DNA of 64,000 nt from Dolomedes plantarius (lineage: Eukaryota > Arthropoda > Arachnida > Araneae > Dolomedidae): positions 51,533,996-51,597,995 of the forward strand of contig OU015493.1 in assembly GCA_907164885.2 (NCBI GenBank). The letters run 5' to 3'. Each line of letters starts with the position of its first letter. Position 1 is the first letter of the stretch. A program made the translations under genes and the position numbers. Positions 25,201 to 36,770 of the stretch are shown one piece after another. A model generated the notes under the pieces. That model searched no databases and had not been told where the DNA came from. It was given only the letters and a program-made list of their open reading frames with translations.

Positions 25201-25680
25201 AAGATGACTGCAGGAAACATGCGGGACTTAAAACAAGCTGCATGACAGAAAAAGACAGTTATTTCTTCACCGGTACGCCCACTGAAAATACATTAGACTA
25301 AGACAACCTCATTTTGTCTTCATCAGAAGTCTCCTCCTGCCAACTAAATGAAACACAACACAGTTTTATTTCCTGACTAATTAAGGTACAGCCCTCAGTC
25401 GGCTCACCATAAAAAAGAAAAAGAAACTGAAAGTTCCAAGTAACAGTTCTTTAATACGTGATCTTGAGGCTCAGTGTTCAGCATTTTTTTCAAAATTTTA
25501 TCTCGTACGTTATCGATTCAATCCTGGAGAGAGGATTAAAATGACTATAGTTTTAACAGGTTTGTCTACGGAAGAATTTAACAGCTGCAAAAGTCCATTT
25601 TACGCATTTAAATTTTTATACATGGATGTGGGACGGATGTCAGTGGCGACTTTTGCTTTAATGAAGTGAAAAAATGAAAC
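22300..25680. other. Unassigned stretch
   Basis: AT-rich, no gene recognised apart from a tRNA-like SINE head (23470-23582). A C10-A16 tract lies at about 22985-23040. A GC-richer unique block at about 24920-25190 has no coding signal and could be regulatory. Confidence 0.4.
23470..23582 (-). repeat. tRNA-derived SINE head or tRNA relic
   Basis: The minus strand reads GGTAGTTCAGTGGGTAAAAT (A-box-like) and, after about 35 nt, CGATTTCGATCC (B-box-like). The spacing fits an internal pol III promoter. There is no complete cloverleaf, so it is not called a tRNA gene. Confidence 0.5.
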
Positions 25681-25694
25681 GCGAGACATCAGAT

Positions 25695-26015
25695 GGTCAG
25701 AATTTATCTGTCCGTCCGGCGCACAGACCTATAAGAATGAATTGTTCCGAACTTGGGAAGTTAATCCTCGACTGCGTATACAGGAATTGCTGCGCAGCTC
25801 CGGTCTTCAGTTTGACACTTGTCGTATGGACTGACCGTCAAGGACGACGTAATCTTCTCGCATTATTGGTTGCCCGAATTGGTTGGAAGATCTTTACTGT
25901 CCGTCCTGCACCCAGGCCCATACTATTTATAAACCAAACAGGAGAAATAAACCCTCGGCTGAGTTTGCAGGTGTTGCTACGCAGCTTCTGGTCGTCAGGT
26001 TCATCAAAGCTTATT
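25695..26015. repeat. Diverged direct duplication of about 130 bp
   Basis: 25705-25830 and 25893-26010 align loosely: CTGTCCGTCC, then TAATCCTCGACTG versus TAAACCCTCGGCTG, then TTGCTGCGCAGC versus TTGCTACGCAGC. The offset is about 185 bp. It lies just before LINE-like coding remains and may be part of that element. Confidence 0.5.
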
Positions 26016-26059
26016 GTCTAACGTCCGGGAAGCATATAATTTGTGAATTATGGCAGCCA

Positions 26060-26530
26060 GCACCTTATAGACATGAAATCCCTAGAAAACCAACGGTTAC
26101 ACTAAGGAATGTAAACGTAAAATACAGCAACGAAATATTGTACCTTGGGATATAGATAGACAAAATCTCGATTTCGTGAGCCATATTAGTATGGTGGAAG
26201 AACGGGCGATCAAGATCTGGTACAAATATATGAGGCTATCGAAGAAGATATAGTACATTAAACCTGAAGTGGTGAAGAATATATATTTAACAGTTATTAA
26301 AAAGCAAGAAAGGTTGTCGGATAATGCGACGTCGTACAAGGTAGAGATCAGGGCATTCATTGCTAATGGCCTTGGAAGACGCTATGGATAGAAATATCAA
26401 GAATTTTGATGTGTACACGGACTCACGGAGTGCTTTGTAGGGATTAGATTCAACTCGAAACTGGGTTTAGCACATGAAAGTCATTATATTGCAATTTTAA
26501 GAAAGTCAGAACAGAACGGTCTTAAGTAAG
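26060..26530 (+). pseudogene. LINE remnant: end of reverse transcriptase and start of RNase H
   Basis: Plus-strand fragments read KPTVTLRNVNVKYSNEILYL followed by GI. This matches the K/R.P.I...N..I....EI.YLGV pattern near the end of R1/jockey-type reverse transcriptases. About 250 bp further on, a frame reads DVYTDSRSAL.GLDSTRNW, the YTDSRSALQAL motif of the RNase H domain these LINEs carry. Several stops and shifts break the frame. The order RT then RNase H is correct. No 5' ORF or tail was found. Confidence 0.6.
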
Positions 26531-26539
26531 CTCACCCCC

Positions 26540-28935
26540 CCCCAACTCCCCAAATTACTAGACATGTGGCCATGTGCGTTCGAAACTGCCTCACACCATA
26601 ATTATGATATTGCTCGCTCGTCAGGGATTAGACCTGTAGGCACGAAGGTATGGTCATCTTGGCATATGTCGGTATTCAGCACCCAAAACGTATACGAAAG
26701 GTAAAAATAGGATCGAGTTTTGTGATGGAATAAGAGACTACAAATTATTCTGTTTAATGAGAAGTGCTGTTGTTTAACATATAATACTTTGATTCCCATC
26801 TTTCCTAAAAGAATAACATCTCAAAGCATGTTTTAAGGAGGTAAGGGAGAAGAAGCTAAACGGAATCACCTGCAGAAAATTAGGACTTACAGACTGAAAG
26901 TCCATTCTCTGAAGTTATTTTATTGGCCTTTCACACGAAGGGAATCCAAACCTGTATTTCTTGACTAAGACTCCTCATTTCATTTGGCGAAGTTGAATAC
27001 TTTGACCATCGCTGTACATTGACTCAAACTCTAACGTATAAATTTGTGTGAAACACAACCTAGAGAAAGGAGTGACAATGATACACAGAAATGCATTTCC
27101 AGCCTAACCATCAAATGTAGACAAATCTTTCTCTCTCGGTAAAAACTTCTCAGTAAGATTGAATCCGACAAATCTTCTAGAGGTGAAACCGACGTCAGTG
27201 GAGAATCGAACCCGGTCCTCCTGTTCTCTGGGCAATAGAGCTAACAATCGCATCAGGCAGTCACGCCATAGTCACGTCTTTTATCAACCTCACTACTGAG
27301 AATAGGGTAGGAGGCAAAAACGCTTGTTGCATGATCCATTTCCATTCGAGTGTTTTTAATCTGTGGACAGTTCATTTTCGTCGCTCCTGTCTTACCTCCC
27401 AGGAACGCATCGCGTGTGTCCAGACATTGATCTTCTCAAACAAAAACGTTTGACCTTTCTCTTGTTTCGCTCTTTTCTGACGACCATTAGTCGTCTTCGG
27501 ATCGCGGTATAGCCTCGTTCCCCGGTGTTCTTCGAACGACTAATGGAGGGAATTCCCGCACGTTTATTTCACGGCATCTCCGGCCATTCCGTTGCTACTG
27601 GGCTCTTAATTTCTCCGTCGAAATGGGGAAAAAAAATCTCTCGGAAGTATATTATGCTTTGAATTAACCCCCATGAATTCCATCAAATATTAAATCGATT
27701 GTGTTCGTTGTGATAAATATTTCTAGTTGTTGTTATTAAACGGTGTTATATTTCTCCCACCCATAGTGGAGGACAGATTTGTTCTCTGCCACGAAAGATT
27801 GGGAAGAGAAAGGCATACTCACGGGAAATTTTGAAAATGAATTTTCAAATATATATATATACAGTCATACATCCATACATCGAAATCGGTGGTTCCATAA
27901 AAGAGAGAAAAAAAATTCTGTGCGTAGAAACATATATAGAAACGACCTTTTTATACATAGTATTGTGTCATGTATTATTTTAGAAACGCATTTCCTAATC
28001 AACGTACTCTTTCCTATAAATACCTTAATTTAATATTAACTAAAACTTTACCCCAATAGTCATGATTTACAATTCACTTTATTTCCATATACATAATTAA
28101 AAACACGAACTAACAAGAAAAAAATGTATGTAATATAAACTGGAGAAATCATAATTATTGTGTTGGATACTTATGGATTTATATTTGCGTAAAGAACTTT
28201 CTAATGGGGCGATATCAATTAATAATTGATTGTTCCTAGCTTAGTGACACTTAATTCCACACCTAATGCTCCTAGCCTGACGATGAACTGTTAAATGGTT
28301 CGAACCATTCAGCCGTGCCTTAAATTACATTATGGCTATTAAGAAGTCATTTCTTCCCGTTTGTGTTTCCACAAGTATCCTGTAAGTCATAACTTCCTAA
28401 TGCCTCGCTGAATTACAAATTTCGAAGATTCGGGGTGGAAGTGCTCCAACAATTAAAATCACGGGGAAGACCTTCATTTGGCTTAAAAAATTCCATACGA
28501 AGAACTTTTTTCAATGTACGGAATAAGTTTTTGTGAATTTCTATTCCTTATAAATTTAGAGATTGTTGGCATAGAATGCACAGTGAATCACGAAGATGCT
28601 AACTCAGTGTACGAGAGAAGAGTTTTTAGATAAATTATATTCATTACTATGTATAAGGGGGATAGGTATACAGTTATGAGTTATAGAGAGTTCTTTTATT
28701 ATTTACTATACATTTTATATTATTTTATTGATATTTTATATCTTTTATGGTTTTGCATTTCTTATTTATGATTTTTTTATATTTAAGAAAACCACGCACG
28801 GTTAATGATCCGAGTCGATTCATAAGAGAGAAAATGATATCCATAAAAACCTCTGTGACAAAGTGTACTTGAGTGTAGAAACTAGACTACAAGAATGTGT
28901 AAGTGCTGAAGGCCGCAGAGCTTAACAGATTATGC
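26540..28935. other. Unassigned stretch
   Basis: No gene recognised apart from the SINE head at 27180-27262. A GC-richer unique block at about 27370-27625 contains an inverted pair (CCATTAGTCGTCTTCG and CGAACGACTAATGG) and looks like conserved non-coding DNA rather than a transposon. Short TA repeat near 27850. Confidence 0.4.
27180..27262 (-). repeat. tRNA-derived SINE head
   Basis: The minus strand reads an A-box-like GCGATTGTTAGCTC and, about 35 nt later, a near-canonical B box GGGTTCGATTC. The body of the SINE is not distinguishable. Confidence 0.5.
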
Positions 28936-28939
28936 TTAA

Positions 28940-29706
28940 GGGGTCATACGACTGTTAAAAGTCGAAAGAGTATAAAAATTGTGTCACTTTCGACATTCTA
29001 TATCTTGAAAAGTATAAGATTTAAAATCATAATTTTTTTTGTGTTAATATTGCAATGTTTGATTTATGAATATATACCTGTTTCTTGTTTCATAGTTAAA
29101 AATAATTTGTGTTAGATAGTCGTAAATAATAATCAGTTTGCTTTGGATAAAAGTGATATCAAAGCTAACGCACATAAATACTTAAAAAAAATTGAGTTTA
29201 AGACACAATTTCTGCTTTTAACACATACTGCAGAAACAAAATTTTAATTTGAACCTAAATTTGTATATATTTAAGGTATATTTCTGTTTTTACTATGAAA
29301 CTGAAAATAGTGCATTTTTTTTCTTAATAAATTAAATTTTATCTATGCATGAAAAATGCATTCTCTAGAGATCTGTAAACAAATTTAGGTTCAGTTTCAA
29401 GCAAATGATAATATGTACCATCTGTGAAAATTTCATGCAAAAATATGAAATAGTTCTAGAGATAACAAGTCCGTTATGTGAAAAAAACACATTTTGAGAT
29501 AAATCCCTTTGAAGTATTGCCCTTTAAATCTGTTTAAACATCTGACACGTTTTTATTCATAACTTCCGTAATTATGGGAATTTTTTCAAGAGGATTGTCG
29601 TAAAATATTCAGAAAAGGTTAGTCTTTCATGTGTATTTTCTTTAAAAAAAATCGATTTTTTTTTTACGGTTTAACAGTCGTATGATTTCTATCATACGAC
29701 TGTTAA
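28940..29706. mobile_element. TTAA-type TIR element with hairpin right end
   Basis: The left end is TTAA then GGGGTCATACGACTGTTAAA. At the right, GTTTAACAGTCGTATGAT is followed by TTCT and then ATCATACGACTGTTAA, so the terminal motif occurs once on the left and twice, inverted to itself, on the right. The outer right copy ends at TTAA (29703-29706). It is about 0.77 kb and non-coding. A piggyBac- or Kolobok-type target is suggested by TTAA; the superfamily is not proved. Confidence 0.5.
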
Positions 29707-30089
29707 TATCGTCAATTTGTATCTCATATTTATTGTGACTTATTAAAGCCATTGTTTTAACCTAATAAAAACTGTATACCTACTTTTGCACAAACACACA
29801 CCCTGTATATCTGTTTTTATATTGTCACAATGTTACATTACTGACGTCAAATGAAAGATATATCCAGTGTAAAAACCAATACTGCCTTTACGTTTGCTTG
29901 CGTGAGCAATTTTACCAACCAGTGACCTGTGCCTGAAACTTTTTCCAACGGTAAAGCATTCCCTGTCCCCCGTTTATTAGCTAAATACCTCTTTCATAAT
30001 TTTCCCGGATATTGGCTCTGCTAACTGGAAAAAAAAAAAATTCCGTGCTTAAAATAAACATCCGAGGTGATCAAAATCAGAAAATAACA

Positions 30090-30335
30090 TTGTGACTTAA
30101 TGAATCTCTTTTCGGCCTGCGTAAAAAGCTCCCGTATAGTCCATTGCCGTTTACGGCGGGGAACACATTTGGACGTCGGCCAGGCGATGGCTAATCGGAA
30201 TCGCCCCGCTTGTGTGCATTCCGATTTTGGAACGCCTTCTCGGACTCATCGTTCTCGGGAGGGTGACTGAACGTGCTTCAGCTTCCGAGTTCCATCATTG
30301 CCAAGTTTCCATTCTTGGCTTAGTTTTTTTTTTTT
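30090..30335. promoter_or_regulatory. GC-richer unique block, function unknown
   Basis: About 245 bp with raised GC and CpG (for example TTACGGCGGGGAAC, GACGTCGGCC, ATCGCCCCGC) in AT-rich surroundings. No repeat partner or coding signal was noticed. A possible conserved regulatory element, by composition only. Confidence 0.25.
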
Positions 30336-30844
30336 TAAATATATATATATATATTATTTTGCGTGGTGTCCGAGAATTGGAGTGTTATTTGGGCTATTAT
30401 GGGAAGGGCTGATTTGCCTGACAACCCTTGTTTCTTTAAAGAAATTCTGAAATAGAGTATAAGGAATCATTGAATTCCGTTGGCTAGGTTTGTTCAAATA
30501 TTGCCGTTTTTGTGAGCACAATTAAATTACTTTTACATTTGAAAAACTCCTTGCTTTCCAAGCAAAAGTTCTGATTGTGGCGGAAAAGTATAAATGGGCA
30601 GCTTCATTCGCCTGAATATAAATGGCTATTTCCAGGTAGACCGTGTTTCATATTTTTAACTGGAAATCAGCCAAACCAAACTGTTGAAACTTTCATACAA
30701 TGCTAAAATTATGAAAATGTTTGTTTATCATGCAATACAGGGAAAACGGTACACAGAAGCGTCATGTTTCTTGGTACCCCTTAATGACTAGAAAAAGAAT
30801 AAAGCGAGCTTTGAATTATTAAAATGTAAGATTAAAAGTACTTG

Positions 30845-31680
30845 CGATTTCTAAGACTATTGTCATCTTAACAGAGCGTCTACATAATATTTTGCATGAA
30901 TATTAGGATATGAAAAAGCTGCTGGTAAGGTGGGAACCGCGACTGCTAACAATCAATCAAAAACGTGAACGAATGAATACTTCGAGGCACAATTAGAAGC
31001 TGTTTCAAAGAAATCTAGATAAATTTTTGCACCGTTTCATAACAGTTGAGGAAATGTGGATACACCACTACCAGGCAGAAACAAAAGATCTGTCAAAGCA
31101 GTGGGTTGAGGCAGAGAACCTGCATTGACGAAAGCCAAAACGGTTCCATCAACAGGAAAGGTTATGGCCACACCTTTTTGGTATAGTTTTTGTTGACTAC
31201 TTGGAAAAAGACCAAACACTCACCAAAGAATACCATTCAGCTTTACTGGATTGTTTAAATAGTGAAATTAAGACAAAAAGTCCACATTTAGCGAGAAAAA
31301 GGTTCTTTTCCCTTATAGTAATGCTACTGCCATTCATTTGCGATTGCTGCGGTAAAATTGTTAAAATTATGCAACGAAATTGTTCTTTACCCATCGTATT
31401 CTCTAGATTTCGTTCCTTGGGACTATTACTTGTTGCCCAATACGAACAAAAATTCTTTCAGGGCAGAAATTCGCATTAAATTTTAAAGTGATTCGTTAAA
31501 GAAACGCTTATTTTTCAGAATTGAACAAATCTTACTTAGCGGAAAGAATAAAAAGACATGAAAATCGTTGGACCAAATTAATTCATCATAAGGGAGATTA
31601 TGTGGAAAAATAATTAAAAAACTATTTTTAAAAAAAACGCCGTTTTAATTATTTTTGCCTGGACTTATCAAACGATCCGT
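30845..31680 (+). pseudogene. Mariner transposase remnant (irritans-like, DD34D)
   Basis: Frame fragments in order: RLHNILHEY.DMKKLLVRWE (HTH/linker end, HEELHMKKL..RWVPR in intact copies), FLHRFITVEEMWIHHYQAET (first Asp position, here VEEMW instead of VDETW), FVDYLEKDQTLTKEYHSALL, and YLAERIKRHENRWTKLIHHK with GDYVEK near the end. The order and spacing are those of mariner, but the first catalytic Asp is changed, several shifts are present and the N-terminal third is missing. A terminus-like segment ACTTATCAAACGATCCGTGC lies at about 31663-31682. Confidence 0.8.
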
Positions 31681-31702
31681 GCAAATGAGATATATATATA
31701 TA

Positions 31703-32755
<1,053 letters not shown>

Positions 32756-33244
32756 TTTTTATGATTATTTTTATTATTAACGTGCATTAGATTTTGGTTA
32801 ATTACGAAATTATTTCCCGAACTCTTTACCTATGCGAAATACAGCGAACTTATTATGAGTTTAATGGATCATAAAGAGGTCAATTTAAGTCATTTCTCTT
32901 TCGAAAGCGAAGTTTGAATTAATAACTAACGAAACAAAATTGATGAAAGGTTTACAGATTTAAACTAGAAACTTCGTTGATTTTGCATCATTTGCGATTC
33001 CCTGTAACTTATACAGTAATCAAACAAGAATTTGGTGGGAAGTGCCTTGTCTTTCCAAGTAGAAACTAGCTTGCTCTGTCTCGCTCCCTTTTTTTAAAGA
33101 ATATTTCCAAGCAGTAGAATTTGGTTTTAAAACAAGCATCACTACATCGTAAATATAACTAAACATAAATTAATAGTTAAACTCCTTCATTTTATATCCT
33201 AAACTAAAAATAAAATGGCTATACACGCACACTCAAATAAATAA

Positions 33245-33345
<101 letters not shown>

Positions 33346-33354
33346 TATATATAA

Positions 33355-34039
33355 GCCATTAAGTCCACATTTTGAAATTTTAGTGTCAAAGCTCTTGATG
33401 GACTCCTAAAATTTTACATTCATAATAAATTTTCCAAGTAATAAGGATTAACACCACTCAATGACAAATTTTTTTTGGCTATCCAATAATAAGCAACTTT
33501 TTTCAGAAGTCAACCAAGTCCATACTCTAACGTAAATAGTTGCAATAATGCAATTGAAACGCAGAAGCAAGTACTTGATAATAACGGTAAAACACGTTTA
33601 GTGTTGATTCATCCCAAGAAAAGTAAAATAAATTAGTCTAACAGTAAAATAAATGAGTTACAGTCTAACAGCTCCAGAAGTAAATACTTGTGAATTATTA
33701 AACAATTATTTCTTTTTTTCTGTGGTAAAAAAATAATTTGAAGACTGAATTGGATGTTATTATTTTTTTTCACTTGCCAAAAATGATTAAGTCCCTTAGG
33801 CACGCAAAATTTGTAATAATAATAATGATTTCCCCAAGGATATTTTACCTTATAGATTATATATGTCGTCAGATAAAAGCATTATCTGCATGGGGGAATG
33901 CAGATATCTGCAATAATGCATTCCCCCATGTGCATTTGAATTTATATTTTCAGAGGAATTTTAAAATACAATGTCTATTATTTTATCACTTTTCTCCCCT
34001 TTTCATTTTATGGACTTAACCGATTTGGCAACTGAATGG

Positions 34040-34042
<3 letters not shown>
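33355..34042. mobile_element. Candidate MITE between two TA tracts
   Basis: The left edge reads GCCATTAAGTCCACATTTTG. The right edge, on the opposite strand, contains GGTTAAGTCCATAAAATGAA, with GAGCCATT outside it. A similar edge (GGCTCAAAGTGAACCAAGTC) appears at 49090. There is no coding potential. A hairpin with 14-bp arms (CATGGGGGAATGCA) lies at 33889-33930. Ends are imperfect, so this is tentative. Confidence 0.4.

Positions 34043-34043
<1 letters not shown>

Positions 34044-34073
<30 letters not shown>
34044..34073. repeat. (AT)n microsatellite
   Basis: About 14 AT units at the right edge of the candidate MITE. The following 150 bp end in ACCACCCTGTATATA, which resembles a transposon terminus (ACAGGGTGGTCAT inverted) with no partner found. 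Confidence 0.85.
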
Positions 34074-34074
<1 letters not shown>

Positions 34075-35057
34075 CCGTGAGCGCTTCTTAGTTTCCGTTC
34101 ACAGAATCTTGAGCTTATGCCTCTGAATAACTATATCTAAAATCTCATCGCGATCGGTTGAACTGGATAGCCGCTAGAACTCCATATATCGGCATGTTTT
34201 TTTATGACCACCCTGTATATATACTCATTACTTTCTATAAATTTAATCCTATAGATGAACATTAGGAAATAAATATAATTCATTCTCTCATATATTGTCT
34301 GAATTAACCAAAAATTGAGTAAATGAAACAAAAGCACAGTGTTTCTCATGAGATATTACGACTAATATCGCAGTGGATATACGGTGGGGAAAAAAGGGTA
34401 AATATCTAATCTTCAGGAAAGCAGAGTTTATAGCCACAGGGATATATCTTCCTACACCCGTTCAGAAATAATGTTTGACTTTACTCTTGTCGTGGTTACC
34501 GATAATGATATATTGGCGAATGTAACATATTTTTTCTCTTATTCTCATCAACCTTGTTAGGGCTAATGGTCAGTAATACATTAGTACTTAATCTTCTGGG
34601 CTTCGATTCTTGATTCATGAGGTACACTTAAGGCTAAAGGCATAATTCTGATCCTCTTTGTTGCTCTTATGTATATTTATATTCTATTGTCGTAAATTAC
34701 CTACACATACACGTGCATATATATATATATAATTAACAAAGATTGAAAAAACCACGCAACAGTATCAAAAATAAAACCAATAATTTTCTTCCCTTTTATT
34801 TTAAGGAATGTACGGTTAAAATTGCGTTTAGCCTCAAAACCCCACAAAGAAGAAGAAATTAATTGTGTAAATGAAATCTCAGTACGTTTAATAATCAAAG
34901 GTCCTCGATAAATTTTCTTATTTTGAATCTGAAACTTTGTTTTGATTTCAGTTTTATCTTATAATCAAAAACTTTATATGTCATTCATAGTCACCTAGTA
35001 GTCGACAGAAAATTTTCATAATGTTGTTTCCGGCGTGGCAGGTACTCTGTCCCTTGT

Positions 35058-35265
35058 AGGCCGAGGTGGCCTTGTGGTACAGCGCGCTGGCTTTCGGTGC
35101 TGGGATGCTCGGTTCGAATCCCGCAAGTTAATCGAAGCACCACTAAAATGCCTCCGTTTGTGTTGTCCCTTCTTAGGGGGTAATGCTGGTCCGCCTATAT
35201 GGTGCTCCCATAATAAAATGGCCAGCAAAAATTGAGGTGAATAACAAGCGAATGTCTTGCTAAGT
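35058..35265 (+). repeat. tRNA-derived SINE, family 1, copy 1
   Basis: A-box region GTGGCCTTGTGGTACAGCGC and B box GGTTCGAATCC about 35 nt apart, followed by a body shared with 36566-36770 and 58623-58834 (CCTCCGTTTGTGT.GTC, ..ATGCTGGTCC.CCTAT.TGGTG, AATAAA.TGGCCAGCAAAA). The box pair marks it as a pol III-transcribed SINE. It lies tail-to-tail with another SINE at 35300-35490. Confidence 0.8.
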
Positions 35266-35299
35266 CCAGGCGAAAGTGCCTTGAAAGAAAAACTTTGTC

Positions 35300-35490
35300 T
35301 CTTGCGACATTCGCCCATCTACACCACGAATTTGTTGGTTTCTTTATTACGGGAGTATCCTGTGGGTGAGCCGACAGAGCTCTCTAATCTCAGCCTTGTG
35401 CTTTGGACAAGCGGGAATAGAACCCACAACCTAGCGATGGAGGCACTCAGAGAATAACCCTGGGCCAAATCACTGCGCCACCCGGCCGGA
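35300..35490 (-). repeat. tRNA-derived SINE, family 2
   Basis: The minus strand begins CCGGCCGGGTGGCGCAGTGA (A-box-like), then a B-box-like GGGTTCTATTCCC about 40 nt later, then an unrelated body. The different head and body separate it from family 1. Confidence 0.65.
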
Positions 35491-35519
35491 TATTTCCATA
35501 ATGCGAGTGTGTGTGTGTA

Positions 35520-35521
<2 letters not shown>

Positions 35522-35560
<39 letters not shown>
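35522..35560. repeat. (TA)n microsatellite
   Basis: About 19 TA units, directly abutting the left end of the next MITE. Confidence 0.9.
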
Positions 35561-35564
<4 letters not shown>

Positions 35565-35732
35565 GAGTCTCGATCTATCGTTTTTCAAAGGACCGACTGA
35601 ACTAAACGATAAATTCGTGAAACGAATAGATGCGGGAACGTAACAAAGCAATATGATCGTCAGGCCTGGGTGAAATAAACGACACACACGGGAAAACGAT
35701 GATTCGGAGAATGATCGATGGAGATTCCACTG
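35561..35732. mobile_element. Pogo/Tigger-like MITE (TCTCGAT family), copy 1
   Basis: 172 bp. Ends are AGTGGAGTCTCGATCTATCG and the inverted GATCGATGGAGATTCCACTG. The body is the inverted relative of 45983-46155; both share GATCATATTGCTTTGTTA and CGACACA-type blocks. It is flanked by TA/TG microsatellite on both sides. Confidence 0.85.
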
Positions 35733-35764
35733 TATGTATGTATGTATCTATGTATGTATGTATG

Positions 35765-35833
<69 letters not shown>

Positions 35834-35846
35834 GTATATATATATA
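35733..35846. repeat. (TATG)n and (TA)n microsatellite
   Basis: Fills the whole gap between two different MITEs; starts with TATG units and becomes TA. Confidence 0.95.
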
Positions 35847-36458
35847 CAGTCGAACCTCCATATATCGATGTAGCAACTTGCCGGAAAAAAATTCGATATA
35901 TAGAAATTTCGATATATAGAATTGAGGTTAGTTTTTTTCATAATTCTCCTAAATATAATTAAAGCTAATTTTCGTATACGGAACTCCATTTCTAATTTAT
36001 ATGCGAATTCCATTAAATGAAAGTTAATAACTAAAAAATTAATTAATATGAAAGATTTATCGAGTGCTACATACCTTTAAAAAAAAACAATAATCCAGAC
36101 AGTGGTTACAATGATCACAGTTACATACTTTTTAAAAAAAACTACGATATCTTGCTGAACAGTCAGTTTTGCGGAAAGTTCAAAGAAATGTTCGTATTTA
36201 TTCAGTCCACTAAAAATTTAATCAGGGACATTTTCCTCGACTTGAAGTTCACGACATATTGTTTCAAATGCCGAAAATTGGGAGATTTTATTCTAAAGTA
36301 GAATAAAATCTCCCAATTTGTTTTGAAAAAAATTTCGATATATAGAGATTTTTTCGATATATAGAAACAAGTTTTCTATGTAATGAAAATGGAGATTTGC
36401 TAAGAGTTCGATATATAGAAAATTTCGATATGTGGAAGTTCGATATATGGAGGTTCGA

Positions 36459-36461
<3 letters not shown>
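35847..36461. mobile_element. Pogo/Tigger-like MITE (TCGAACCTCC family)
   Basis: Ends CAGTCGAACCTCCATATATC and its complement, with repeated ATTTCGATATATAGA motifs inside both ends (subterminal repeats). Length is 615 bp, with a TA target inside TA tracts. There is no coding region. A perfect hairpin with 21-bp arms lies off-centre at 36275-36319. Confidence 0.85.
36275..36319. repeat. Perfect 21-bp inverted repeat, 3-nt loop
   Basis: AAATTGGGAGATTTTATTCT plus A, loop AAG, then the exact complement. The element centre is about 36154, so this is not the midpoint of the MITE. Confidence 0.95.

Positions 36462-36541
<80 letters not shown>
36462..36541. repeat. (TA)n microsatellite
   Basis: About 40 TA units between the MITE and a SINE copy. 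Confidence 0.95.
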
Positions 36542-36544
<3 letters not shown>

Positions 36545-36565
36545 TATTTATTTTTTTTTTATTCC

Positions 36566-36770
36566 GTGTGGCTTGTGACAGCTCTGTGGTACAGCGATCT
36601 GGTTTTCGGTGCTGAGGGTGCTCGAATCGAATCTCAGCGTCGCGCCACAAAAAATTCCTCCGTTTGTGTCGTCTCTTCATAGAGAGCGATGCTGGTCCAC
36701 CTATGTGGTGACCTCATAATAAAGCGGCCAGCAAAACCGTGGTGATAATAGGCGAATGTTTAAAGGCACA
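36566..36770 (+). repeat. tRNA-derived SINE, family 1, copy 2
   Basis: GTGGTACAGCGATCTGGTTT and a degraded B box (GCTCGAATCGAATC), then the family 1 body (CCTCCGTTTGTGTCGTCTC, GATGCTGGTCCACCTATGTG). Confidence 0.8.
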
